From Eubacteriaceae bacterium (lineage in GTDB: Bacteria; Bacillota; Clostridia; Eubacteriales; Eubacteriaceae), in the NCBI GenBank assembly GCA_030156895.1, contig JASGLP010000005.1:1-64000 (forward strand): a stretch of DNA of 64,000 nt, in the 5' to 3' direction. Shown here in pieces: positions 35,015 through 43,342 of the stretch; position 1 is the first letter of the stretch, and each line of letters starts with the position of its first letter. The position numbers and the translations under genes were made by a program. Under the pieces are notes generated by a model, which searched no databases, was not told the origin of the DNA, and saw only the letters and a program-made list of their open reading frames with translations.

Positions 35015-35509
35015 ATGATGAACAAAGTAAAAGGAAATATGAAGTCGTGTTTAAATCCAGTGGCCAAGGTGTTGGTATCTTGTCGGGGATTAAATGGCGA
35101 AAACAATGCCCTGGCGGTGGGCTATTGCGGAAACTGCAGTTATGATCCGCCGATGGTCATGGTCGGGATTGTACCCTCACGGTATTCGTATCATCTGATT
35201 AAAGAGTCCGGCTGTTTTGTGGTGAATCTGGTTGATCAAGCCTATGAAGAAACCTTTAAATATTTGGGTAGCCACAGCAAACGCGAAGAAGATAAGCTGG
35301 CGGTGATGAAGGTCAATTTAGAAGAAGCTAAATTTGTCAATGCTCCGATTCTTGCCGATTGCCCAGTTAATATTGAATGTAGCATTGTAGACTCAATTGT
35401 CACCGGTTCTCACGAAATGTTTGTCGGAAAAATTGAGTATGTCCACGCCGATTCAAAAATGGTCAGTGACGATGGTTGTATTGATTTTTCACAGATAAAA
35501 TTCTTATAA
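35015..35509 (+). CDS. Flavin reductase family protein (flavoredoxin-like)
   Basis: 164 residues. The N-terminal PVAKVLVSCRG, YDPPMVMVGIVPSRYSYHLI and GCFVVNLVDQAYEETFKYLG segments match the FMN-binding split-barrel of flavin reductase-like proteins; KIEYVHAD is the final barrel strand. It is cytosolic and likely carries bound FMN for electron transfer. AAGGAG precedes the ATG pair at 35015/35018. Last gene before the cobalamin riboswitch. Confidence 0.85.
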   Translation: MMNKVKGNMKSCLNPVAKVLVSCRGLNGENNALAVGYCGNCSYDPPMVMVGIVPSRYSYHLIKESGCFVVNLVDQAYEETFKYLGSHSKREEDKLAVMKVNLEEAKFVNAPILADCPVNIECSIVDSIVTGSHEMFVGKIEYVHADSKMVSDDGCIDFSQIKFL

Positions 35510-35535
35510 ACAGATCAGAATATAGAGTTTTGTGG

Positions 35536-35564
35536 TTGACATAAAAAAAATATAATGGTAATAT
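35536..35564 (+). promoter_or_regulatory. Promoter of the corrinoid-regulated operon
   Basis: TTGACA (35536-35541) and TAATAT (35559-35564), 17 bases apart, about 110 bases upstream of the cobalamin riboswitch. Confidence 0.55.
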
Positions 35565-35677
35565 GTCAAAAACATGTTAGTGGTTTGTAACATAAAAAAA
35601 GATAACTTATTGAAAACGTTAGCCTGAAAGATTTTGGGCGCCGATTTTATCAAATGAGTTTAATTTAATAACTTATC

Positions 35678-35832
35678 ATTCAAGGTGCCGATTATGATGA
35701 TCGGAGAATAGGGAAGCTTAGAAAGCACGGACCCACCACTGTGAACAGGGACGAATTCTTAAAAAACCACTGGGCTAAAGCCTGGGAAGGAGAGAATAGG
35801 ATGAACTGTTAGTCAGGAGACCTGCCTTGATT
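35678..35832 (+). promoter_or_regulatory. Cobalamin riboswitch
   Basis: The conserved blocks occur in order: AAGGTGCC (35682-35689), GAATAGGGAAGC near 35706, ACGGACCCACCACTGTGA (about 35727-35744), CCACTGGG and CTGGGAAGG (35768-35790), ATGAACTGTTAGTC, and the B12 box AGTCAGGAGACCTGCC (35811-35826). This RNA binds adenosyl- or another cobalamin and lowers expression of uptake genes. It is followed by a terminator at 35891-35924 and the methyltransferase-BtuCDF-like operon. Confidence 0.93.
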
Positions 35833-35890
35833 TAAAAAATATGCCAGGGGATGATTGGCCGCTTGATTTAGAATACCTTGAGATGGGAAG

Positions 35891-35924
35891 GGTTTCTTTT
35901 ATTAATAAAAGAAGCTCTTTTTTT
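35891..35924 (+). terminator. Terminator downstream of the cobalamin riboswitch
   Basis: TTCTTTTATTAATAAAAGAA (35894-35913) is a perfect 20-base palindrome followed by GCTC and seven T. TACCTTG just upstream and CAAGGTA just downstream could extend or compete with it. Likely the expression platform of the riboswitch. Confidence 0.65.
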
Positions 35925-35995
35925 ATTTGCCCAAGGTAAGCGATCAGAGAAATTAAAAGCGTTTAAAATAATGAAAAAAGAAAAGAGGAGAAGCG

Positions 35996-36820
35996 ATGAC
36001 TTTTGAGGAAAAATGGGTTGACAACAAGAAAAAGACGGATCTAAATGAAACCCAGCAGTTTTGGGATGATCGGGCTTCGGAGTTTAATGAGATGGGAAAG
36101 AGGGAAATGGCTGATGATCCGGTACTGTCGCTTTTAAAAAGCAAGGATGCTATTTTCCCGGGAGCGAGAGTACTGGATATCGGATGTGGTGCTGGGCGCT
36201 ATTCCAAAGAATTTTTAAAAATGGGCTGTGAAGTAGTGGGGATTGATATTTCCCCTAATATGATTGATTTTACAAAGGAAAATGCTGCCAGTGTAAAGGT
36301 TGATTTTTTTACGTTTAAGGTTATGCCCTGGGAAAAGGCGGATTTGGCCGCAGAAGGGTGGGAAGGCTATTTTGATCTCGTTTTTGCTTCTATGAGCCCA
36401 GCTATTAGCGGCCCCGAGGAATTAAAAAAAATGAATCAGGCCTCCAAAGGCTATTGTTTTATGAGTGGACACCTGATCAAAGAAGATAAAATTGGAAATG
36501 AACTACGAGTGGCACTGAATAAAGAAAACCGCACCGCTGACTACCGGAATACCTTATATTACGCTTTTAATATATTATGGGATATGGGCTTTTTTCCGGA
36601 GTTTCGACATAGTGAGAATCAACGGACAAAGATCTGGGAGCTAGAAAAAGCAACCAATTATTATGCCCATATGTTAAGGGCTACCGATGAAGAGACAAAA
36701 CAGACGATTCGGGATTATCTTAAGAATAAAAGCAAAGACGGACAGATTGAAGATATAAACTATTCCAAAAACGGTCAATTGCTGTGGTCTGTTCTGTCTG
36801 CTCAAATAGACGGGAGATAA
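35996..36820 (+). CDS. Class I SAM-dependent methyltransferase in cobalamin-regulated operon
   Basis: 274 residues. FWDDRASEFNEMG is the N-terminal cap; motif I VLDIGCGAGRYSKEFL, strand 2 VVGIDISPNMI, and FDLVFASMSPAI are clear. The C-terminal third (YYAFNILWDMGF, then WELEKATNYYAHM) is specific to a subgroup often seen beside iron-siderophore/cobalamin importers. GAGGAG precedes the ATG. It lies first behind the riboswitch and two bases before the permease gene, so expression is tied to corrinoid status. Corrinoid or metallophore methylation is possible; neither is shown. Confidence 0.85.
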   Translation: MTFEEKWVDNKKKTDLNETQQFWDDRASEFNEMGKREMADDPVLSLLKSKDAIFPGARVLDIGCGAGRYSKEFLKMGCEVVGIDISPNMIDFTKENAASVKVDFFTFKVMPWEKADLAAEGWEGYFDLVFASMSPAISGPEELKKMNQASKGYCFMSGHLIKEDKIGNELRVALNKENRTADYRNTLYYAFNILWDMGFFPEFRHSENQRTKIWELEKATNYYAHMLRATDEETKQTIRDYLKNKSKDGQIEDINYSKNGQLLWSVLSAQIDGR

Positions 36821-36822
36821 AG

Positions 36823-37914
36823 ATGCTAAAAAAACCAAGTGCCGTGATTGAGGTGGAGGGCGACAGCCTGGAATTATACCAGAAATTCACGGGCAAAAAA
36901 ACCGTGTTGATTCTCATTCTTTGCGCTTTGTTGCTGGTGGTAGCCATTTTTGCCATGAATAGTGGGGCCATGGAATTGGACCCCACCGACATTGTCAAAA
37001 CCCTGATGAGCATTGGTACCGAAATCTCTAGTGTAGTGGTATGGCGGATTCGTCTGCCCCGAGTTTTGGCCGCGGTTATTGCCGGTGCAGGTTTGGCAGT
37101 GGCCGGATGTGTGATGCAAAATAATTTAAGAAATCCGTTAGCATCGCCTTCTACCTTGGGGATTTCCAGTGCAGCTGCCTTTGGTGCCAATATCGCTATT
37201 ATTGTATTGGGTGCTGGGACGGTGCAAAGCTCGGCAGCGCAGCCGATTATTGTCAACAATCCTTATCTGGTAACGATTTTTGCCTTTGCTTTTTCCATGG
37301 GAGCGACCATGATAATTTTGCTGCTGTCCCGAATGCGCAGTTTTTCGCCGGAGTCTATTGTTCTGGCAGGGGTGGCACTGAGCTCTCTTTTTGGAGCAGG
37401 CACCACCTTGATTCAGTATTTTGCTGAATCAGTGCAGATTGCTGCCGCTATCTTCTGGACCTTTGGGGACCTGGGTCGGGCTGGCTGGACAGAGGTTTAT
37501 ATTTTGGCTGCGGTGGTGGGTCTTGCGATGATCTACTTTATGATGAAGCGTTGGGATTATAATGCACTGGACAATGGTGCCGATGCCGCTAAGAGTTTGG
37601 GGGTTAATGTCGAGCAAACCCGATTTGGCGGCATGCTGGTATCATCGATGATTACCGCAGTGACGGTATCATTTCTTGGTGTGATTGGGTTTATCGGTTT
37701 GGTGGCACCACAGATGGTCAGGCGGATCATCGGCGGGGATCATCGCTTTTTGATTCCCATTTCTGCCTTAATGGGGGCGCTTTTGTTGCTGGTCTCGGAT
37801 ACCTTTGCCCGAACGATTATTTCCCCCATTATATTGCCGGTGGGAGCAGTGACATCATTTTTAGGGGCACCCCTGTTTTTGTATCTCTTACTTAAAGGAG
37901 GTAAACGTCGTTGA
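36823..37914 (+). CDS. btuC: FecCD-family permease, probable cobalamin/corrinoid importer
   Basis: 363 residues with about ten membrane helices of the BtuC/FecCD/FhuB family: RLPRVLAAVIAGAGLAVAGC, NPLASPSTLGISSAAAFGAN and FIGLVAPQMVRRIIGGDHRF are the classic segments. ATG 36823 lies two bases after the methyltransferase stop with GGGAGA upstream; the extension to 36784 overlaps that gene. The riboswitch makes corrinoid the likely substrate, though heme or siderophore cannot be excluded from the protein alone. Confidence 0.88.
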   Translation: MLKKPSAVIEVEGDSLELYQKFTGKKTVLILILCALLLVVAIFAMNSGAMELDPTDIVKTLMSIGTEISSVVVWRIRLPRVLAAVIAGAGLAVAGCVMQNNLRNPLASPSTLGISSAAAFGANIAIIVLGAGTVQSSAAQPIIVNNPYLVTIFAFAFSMGATMIILLLSRMRSFSPESIVLAGVALSSLFGAGTTLIQYFAESVQIAAAIFWTFGDLGRAGWTEVYILAAVVGLAMIYFMMKRWDYNALDNGADAAKSLGVNVEQTRFGGMLVSSMITAVTVSFLGVIGFIGLVAPQMVRRIIGGDHRFLIPISALMGALLLLVSDTFARTIISPIILPVGAVTSFLGAPLFLYLLLKGGKRR

Positions 37915-38663
37915 ATTTACAAGTTGAAGGATTGGCTTTTGATTATCCTTGCCAAAACGTCTTAAAAGGGATCTCTTTTTCCATGAAGCGCGGGGAATGT
38001 TTGGCGATACTGGGAACAAATGGCGCCGGGAAATCGACTTTGCTTAAGTGTATTAACAAAATCTTGAAGCCCCAGGGCGGGAGTGTCTTAATTGATCAGG
38101 AAAATATTAAAGCGTTTAAGCAGAGTGAGCTGGCCCAGAGAGTGGCTTATGTTTCTCAGAGTAATCAAAGTACAACCACGACAGTTTTTGATTCGATTCT
38201 GATTGGTAGAAAACCTTATATCAAATGGGATGTGGGGAAGAATGATTTAAATATTGTCAATGAGACCATCAAGATGTTAAATTTGGAAAAATTTGCATTA
38301 AAAAATGTCGATGAGTTAAGCGGCGGCGAATATCAGAAGGTGTTAATTGGTCGGGCATTAGCCCAGGAAACTGATGTGCTAATGCTGGATGAGCCAACGA
38401 GCAGCCTGGATCTAAAAAATCAATTGGAGGTGCTTCAATTGATCAAAGAAATTGCCTACCTTAAAAATATCACGGCGGTGGTAACTATTCATGATCTGAA
38501 TCTGGCATTACGCTTTGCCGATCAGTATATTTTACTAAAAGACGGTGTTATCCATGCTGCCGGTGGGAAGGAGGTTATTACCGAAGCAAATATAAAAGAA
38601 GTATATGGGGTAGACGTAACGGTTGAGCAAGTCAACAATCGTTCGGTTGTGGTTCCAATTTAA
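37911..38663 (+). CDS. btuD: ABC ATPase of the BtuCDF/FecCDE type
   Basis: 250 residues, TTG start nine bases after AAAGGAGG and overlapping the permease stop by four bases. Walker A GTNGAGKST (about 35-43), signature LSGGEYQK, Walker B VLMLDEPTSSLD, switch TIHDLN. It drives the importer with the permease at 36823-37914. Confidence 0.9.
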   Translation: MNLQVEGLAFDYPCQNVLKGISFSMKRGECLAILGTNGAGKSTLLKCINKILKPQGGSVLIDQENIKAFKQSELAQRVAYVSQSNQSTTTTVFDSILIGRKPYIKWDVGKNDLNIVNETIKMLNLEKFALKNVDELSGGEYQKVLIGRALAQETDVLMLDEPTSSLDLKNQLEVLQLIKEIAYLKNITAVVTIHDLNLALRFADQYILLKDGVIHAAGGKEVITEANIKEVYGVDVTVEQVNNRSVVVPI

Positions 38664-38682
38664 AAAATTGAAGGAGAAAATA

Positions 38683-39783
38683 GTGAAAAGAAAACGAATA
38701 CTAGTGTTGTTATTGACCATTTCTTTGGTCATCATGGTGGTTGGGTGTTCTGCCCAGGGGGCAAATATCTCGAAAACAGATGAAAAGATCAGTGTTACAG
38801 ACAGTCTTGGTCGAACGGTGGAGTTTGAAAGCATACCGGAAAAAGCGGTTGCTATTGGGGCCGGAGCACTGCGTTTGTATACTTATGTCGCTGATACCGA
38901 AAAACTGGTTGGGGTGGAAGAGACGGAAAAAGGTGATAGTGCGGGCAGACCCTATACCATTGCAAATCCGCAGTTTATAGATTTACCGACTATTGGAGCA
39001 GGTGGTCCAAACAACGCACCAGATCCGGAACAATTACTTAAGGTTGAACCAGATGTGATTTTTACCACCTATGCCGGGGATGCAGCGGCAGCCGATGAAC
39101 TACAGTCAAAAACTGGTATTCCAGTAGTGGCGTTAAGTTATGGAACAGAAGGTGTTTTTGGAGACGCAATTTATTCATCTATGGAAAAAATTGGCGAAAT
39201 AATGGGTGATACCAAAAAATCAACAGCGGCTGTGGCTTATCTTAAAGAATGCGAAACGGATCTAAATAAACGAACCGAAGGGGTTGACCAGCCTACCAAA
39301 CTAACCACCTATGTAGGTGGTTTGGGGTCAAAAGGAGCCCAGGGTATTGTCAGCACCCAGGGGGACTATTCATTATTTAACGCAATCAATGCAGTGAACG
39401 TCGTTGATGAAACAGGAAAAACTGGTGGTCTTATGATTGACAAGGAACAGTTGATCAAATGGAACCCTACGGTTATTTTCCTTGATTATGGCGGTTTAGT
39501 TAAGGTGAAAGAAGATATGATGGCCAACCCAGAATACTATGCTGCCCTAGAAGCCTTTAAAACAGACCAGGTTTATATGATATTACCATACAATTCCTAT
39601 ACTACCAATTTAGACACGGCAATAGCAGATGCCTATTATATGGGAACGGTATTATATCCGGGGAAATTTAATGATGTTGACCCAGCAAAAAAAGCGGATG
39701 AGATTTATGAAACCCTGCTGGGTACCAAGGTTTATGACCAGATGGTTAAAGATTATGGTGCTTATGGAAAATTGCCAAAGTAA
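38683..39783 (+). CDS. btuF: Corrinoid/iron-siderophore-type substrate-binding lipoprotein
   Basis: 366 residues from GTG 38683 (AAGGAG upstream). Signal peptide with lipobox VVGC (Cys19), then a PBP2/TroA-like body: VTDSLGRTVEFESIPEKAVAIG, PDPEQLLKVEPDVIFTTYAG, and IKWNPTVIFLDYGG. Binds ligand outside the membrane and hands it to the permease. Assignment to corrinoid rests on the riboswitch. Confidence 0.87.
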   Translation: MKRKRILVLLLTISLVIMVVGCSAQGANISKTDEKISVTDSLGRTVEFESIPEKAVAIGAGALRLYTYVADTEKLVGVEETEKGDSAGRPYTIANPQFIDLPTIGAGGPNNAPDPEQLLKVEPDVIFTTYAGDAAAADELQSKTGIPVVALSYGTEGVFGDAIYSSMEKIGEIMGDTKKSTAAVAYLKECETDLNKRTEGVDQPTKLTTYVGGLGSKGAQGIVSTQGDYSLFNAINAVNVVDETGKTGGLMIDKEQLIKWNPTVIFLDYGGLVKVKEDMMANPEYYAALEAFKTDQVYMILPYNSYTTNLDTAIADAYYMGTVLYPGKFNDVDPAKKADEIYETLLGTKVYDQMVKDYGAYGKLPK

Positions 39784-39796
39784 ATGATTGTCAAAA

Positions 39797-39839
39797 ATGG
39801 CCGGAATGATCAAGTTATGCACTTGATCATTCCGGCCAT
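39797..39839. terminator. 19-bp perfect hairpin, intergenic
   Basis: ATGGCCGGAATGATCAAGT (39797-39815) and its exact complement (39821-39839) flank a five-base loop. On the minus strand the stem is followed by TTTT; on the plus strand there is no T-run. It closes the btu-like operon, and its 3' arm contains TTGATC, which sits 16 bases before a TATAAT (39845-39850) that may serve the next gene. Confidence 0.6.
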
Positions 39840-39866
39840 CGTGTTATAATAACATCATAAGATAAA

Positions 39867-39940
39867 AACACAGTTCTGGTTGGTAGTCCAGACGCGGTTG
39901 ATACCGTCAGTAACCTGCCTCCTAAGGTTGTCCGTTCTTT
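39867..39940 (+). promoter_or_regulatory. Probable yjdF-type riboswitch
   Basis: Three small hairpins follow closely: TCTGG/CCAGA (39875-39892), CGGT/ACCG (39895-39906) and AACCT/AGGTT (39912-39929), with TTGATACCGTCAGTAACC between. The element lies directly upstream of a yjdF gene, the gene controlled by the known azaaromatic-binding yjdF RNA. I recognise the context more than the exact consensus, so the class is an inference. Confidence 0.6.
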
Positions 39941-39966
39941 GTCACACATTCTAGGAGGAACTCGAT

Positions 39967-40386
39967 ATGGACAAAGTAACAGTTAAATTGACGGTTTTTT
40001 TTGACGACCCCTTTTGGGTTGGCGTCTTTGAAAGCACAGATGGTGATAGGCTAAAAGTTGCCAAGGTAACCTTCGGCTCAGAACCCAAAGATGGGGAAAT
40101 CTATGATTTTCTGCTTAAAAATTACGACCAGCTTCAATTTAGCCAGCCGATTACGGATGAAAAGACGCTGGAAAAACGGATCAATCCCAAACGGATGAGG
40201 CGGAATATCAATCGGCAAATGGCAACAAAAAGCATTGGTACCAAGGCTCAACAGGCTTTAAAAGAAGAACAGGAAAACAAAAAGATGGCCCGGAAAGCGT
40301 TTAATCGGCAGAAAACAGAAGCAGAACGAAAACAACAATTTGAACTACGGCAGGAAAAGAAAAAGAAGAAACATCGGGGACATTAA
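39967..40386 (+). CDS. yjdF: YjdF-family protein
   Basis: 139 residues. The N-terminal half (KLTVFFDDPFWVGVFE, then VAKVTFGSEPKDGEIYDFLL) is the YjdF/DUF2992 pattern; the C-terminal half is a long, highly charged Lys/Arg/Gln helix ending KKKKHRGH. Function is unknown; expression in relatives is triggered by azaaromatic compounds through a leader RNA, suggesting a role against toxic heterocycles. CTAGGAGG precedes the ATG. Confidence 0.88.
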   Translation: MDKVTVKLTVFFDDPFWVGVFESTDGDRLKVAKVTFGSEPKDGEIYDFLLKNYDQLQFSQPITDEKTLEKRINPKRMRRNINRQMATKSIGTKAQQALKEEQENKKMARKAFNRQKTEAERKQQFELRQEKKKKKHRGH

Positions 40387-40401
40387 TCAGGAGGTGGTGC
40401 C

Positions 40402-41208
40402 ATGAAGAAAGATAACCTCATTAAGTTGTTTAAAGATCTGTATGTCAGATTTTTAAACGATGATTTAATCTCGGTGGGCGCACAAATAACTTATTTCTTG
40501 CTCTTATCGATTGCTCCGTTTTTAATCTTTTTAATTACCCTGATTACGTTTATTCCACTGGGGGATTTTCAAAGCCAGTTTGAGCCTCTTTATGCGATCA
40601 TGCCCGCAGAGGTGTACGAGATTCTCAGTTCGATCTTTGATCAGACCGTTAAAAACAGAAGCAGTGGTTTACTGGCCTTTGGGATTTTATTCGGATTATG
40701 GTCAGCCAGCACTGGCGTCAGCTATCTCATGCGTGGTGTCAACAAAGCCTATGACCAGGAAGAAACAAGGCCTTTCTGGAAAAAAAGTGTGGTTTCGTTA
40801 GTGATTACGCTTGAACTGAGCACTGTTATCATCGCTTCGATGATCCTGATTGTATTAGGCGGCATTCTCGGTTCAAAGGTTTTTGGCTTTTTTGGCGTTA
40901 CGGAGACATTTGTAATGATTTGGGGTTATCTGAGATTCGTTATCGCCATATTTGCAATTATGATTGTTTTTGTATCCCTTTACTATAATGCCCCAAGCTG
41001 TCGATTAACGCTTAAAGAGGTGCTTCCTGGTACGATTACGGCCTCTGCCTGCTGGATTATCGTATCGATGGCATTTTCATTTTATGCTGATAATCTGGGC
41101 AACTACTCAGCGATTTATGGTAGCCTTGGTAGCGTAATTGCCTTACTTACCTGGATCTATTTGAGCAGTATTATATTTTGCTGGGTGCTGAAATCAATGC
41201 GTCGCTAA
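40402..41208 (+). pseudogene. yihY: YihY-family membrane protein, copy 1, frameshifted near C-terminus
   Basis: Multi-helix inner-membrane protein of the YihY (formerly RNase BN) family; DLYVRFLNDDLISVGAQITYF and YGSLGSVIALLTWIYLSSIIF are typical. It closely resembles the downstream copy at 42304-43158. At 41176-41179 it has TTTT where copy 2 has TTTTT; adding one T restores LLGAEINASLKFRKEG and moves the stop to 41253-41255. As written the protein ends CWVLKSMRR, about 25 residues short. Either a real one-base loss in a homopolymer or a sequencing error. Confidence 0.8.
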
Positions 41209-41267
41209 AGTTCAGAAAAGAAGGCACTGAAAAAACAGTGTCTAAAATTTTTTAGAGAAGATAAGGA

Positions 41268-41312
41268 ACGATCAAAGTTGCTTAGAAACAGCTTTGATCG
41301 TAAAGATTTTTT
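41268..41312 (+). terminator. Intrinsic terminator after YihY copy 1
   Basis: ACGATCAAAG (41268-41277) pairs perfectly with CTTTGATCGT (41292-41301), followed by AAAGA and a T-run. Confidence 0.75.
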
Positions 41313-41335
41313 AGTATGAATAAAGAAACTTACTT

Positions 41336-41606
41336 TTACAGAATATTCATTCCAAACCATTTATTGCTGATTTTTTCATAGGTTCCATCCTCAATAATTG
41401 ATTTTAATTCTTCCAGCAATTTTGGATCATCTTTACTAACAGTTATAGCTAGTTCTTCAGCATAAGCAATTCCCTAATCGGTCATAATGGGTTTGGTAAC
41501 AACGCCCATTTTTTGCGATATCGATGTCAAATCCTGTCACTACGCCATCTTCACCGATATAATTAAATAGTGGGTAGACACCAGTCATCGCGTATGTCAT
41601 TCCCCC
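41336..41606 (-). pseudogene. Remnant of amino-acid ABC binding protein (SBP_bac_3)
   Basis: On the minus strand, starting near 41606, the frame reads YAMTGVYPLFNYIGEDG and TGFDIDIAKNG, the N-terminal core of an amino-acid binding protein. After a deletion and frameshift it continues with ELAITVSKDDPKLLEEL and DGTYEKISNKWFG to a stop at 41336-41338. An in-frame stop lies between the two parts. Most of the middle domain is gone. Confidence 0.75.
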
Positions 41607-42093
41607 ACTTGACTTAACCTTCCGATGACTTTGAGTGGCACCAGTTCTTCGGGAATCAGTTTGGTTGGATCCAAATGGTCAAAGGGGAATTTTTCAGCTT
41701 CCTCGGCGGTGAAATGTTGAACGGCAAATCCCCACTCGGGGAAATTGCTGGCTTCAACCGCTTCAAACATATCTCTACGATGATAGTCCTGATCGGCTCG
41801 GGAAATTTTAACGGTTTCATCCCAAATGGTGGATTGTAATCCGAGTTTTTGACGCTAGTGAAATTTAACAAAGGTTGACTCTCCGGCCTGGTTAATCAGT
41901 TGGAAGCTATGGATTCCAAAGCCTTCAATCATCCGCAATGAACGGAGTTCTGATTATCAGAAATGGGAACGCCCTGATTTGTGGTCAGCTCAGGGTGCAT
42001 GCTTCCGGCGCTCTGGTGAAGTTCGCCGCCAGCAGCCGGGGCCGCTTGTTTTGATGGGGCTGCTTTTTCGTTCGTACCACTTTTTTTACTCAT
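41598..42093 (-). pseudogene. Decayed catalase gene
   Basis: From ATG at 42093 the minus strand encodes MSKKSGTNEKAAPS, then [18 protein letters not shown], a monofunctional heme catalase N-terminus. It then jumps, with a frame change near 41940, to [17 protein letters not shown], skipping the roughly 50 residues that hold the catalytic His. It continues through STFVKFH, an in-frame TAG in place of a codon, DQDYHRRDMFEAVEA and FDHLDPTKLIPEELVPLK, and ends at 41598. The C-terminal two thirds are absent. It abuts the SBP remnant. Confidence 0.82.
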
Positions 42094-42303
42094 TACACTT
42101 TTAGTACAATATAAGAATTAGATCTTAATCATACTTTTCCTTTCTTTGTATTAAAATAGATGATATCTTATATAGTTAGGTATAATCAAAATGTCTCTTA
42201 AGTAAAGAATGATGATGAGTTTTATGGGTATAAAATAAGTATCGTCAAGATAGAAAGATAATAATCAACGTTTGAAACGGGGATTATTTTAAGAGGACAT
42301 ACG

Positions 42304-43158
42304 ATGAAGAAAGATAATCTTATAAAACTGCTTAAAGATTTGTACGTCCGATTTTCAAATGATGATTTACCCTCGGTTGGGGCACAGATCACTTATTTTT
42401 TGCTCCTGTCGATTGCACCGTTTCTTATTTTTTTAATTACCCTTATTAGTTTTATTCCGCTAGTGGATTTTCAGAGCCAGATTGAGCCGCTTTATGCCCT
42501 AATGCCAACAGCTGCGTCTGAAATTCTCAATGCCATCATTGAGCAGACCATGAAAAACAGAAGCGGTGCCTTGCTGACCTTTGGGGTATTATTCGCCTTA
42601 TGGTCTGCCAGCACTGGGGTTAAATATCTAATAAGTGGTGTCAACAGAGCCTATGATCAGGAAGAAACGAGGCCTTTCTGGAAAAAAAGCTTGGTTTCAC
42701 TCGCGATTACACTTGCGCTGAGCATGGTTATCATCGTTACGATGATCCTGATTATTTTTGGTGGTATTCTGGGTTCAGAGGTTTTTGGCTTTTTAGGCTT
42801 TTCCAAGACATTTTCAATGATTTGGAATTATCTGAGATTTGTTATTGCCATATTTGCCGTTATGATTGCTTTTGTATCGATTTACTTTAGTGCCCCAAGC
42901 TGTCGCTTAACGTTTAAAGAGGTGCTTCCTGGTGCCGTTGTTGCCACCTTCAGTTGGATCATCGTATCCATGGCCTTCTCGTTTTATGCCGATAACCTGG
43001 GCAACTACACAGCGGTTTATGGTAGCCTTGGTGGCGTAATTGCCTTACTTACCTGGATCTATATAAGTAGTATCATATTTTTGCTGGGAGCTGAAATTAA
43101 TGCGTCGCTAAAGTTTAGAAGAGAAGGTATAAAAAAAACAGTGCTTAAAAATTTTTAG
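42304..43158 (+). CDS. yihY: YihY-family membrane protein, copy 2
   Basis: 284 residues, intact. Six or so membrane helices, with LKDLYVRFSNDDLPSVGAQITYF at the start, SASTGVKYLISGVNRAYDQEE in the middle and FLLGAEINASLKFRREG at the end. Family function is unsettled (it is not an RNase; proposed flippase or transporter). Nearly co-linear with the frameshifted copy at 40402, indicating a tandem duplication now separated by pseudogene debris. A TATAAT-like box lies near 42181. Confidence 0.9.
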   Translation: MKKDNLIKLLKDLYVRFSNDDLPSVGAQITYFLLLSIAPFLIFLITLISFIPLVDFQSQIEPLYALMPTAASEILNAIIEQTMKNRSGALLTFGVLFALWSASTGVKYLISGVNRAYDQEETRPFWKKSLVSLAITLALSMVIIVTMILIIFGGILGSEVFGFLGFSKTFSMIWNYLRFVIAIFAVMIAFVSIYFSAPSCRLTFKEVLPGAVVATFSWIIVSMAFSFYADNLGNYTAVYGSLGGVIALLTWIYISSIIFLLGAEINASLKFRREGIKKTVLKNF

Positions 43159-43342
43159 AACGGAAGTAGAAATAAAACGGCAATTTAAACTATGGTAGGA
43201 AAAAGAAGCTCCGGGAACATTGAATAGGCCCTCGCATAGCAAATAATAGAAAATATATGTAAATTTGTGATTAAGTTACGGATTATTAATCGAAAATGGT
43301 TATAATAAAGATATACACATTAACGATTAAGGAGATAAAGAT

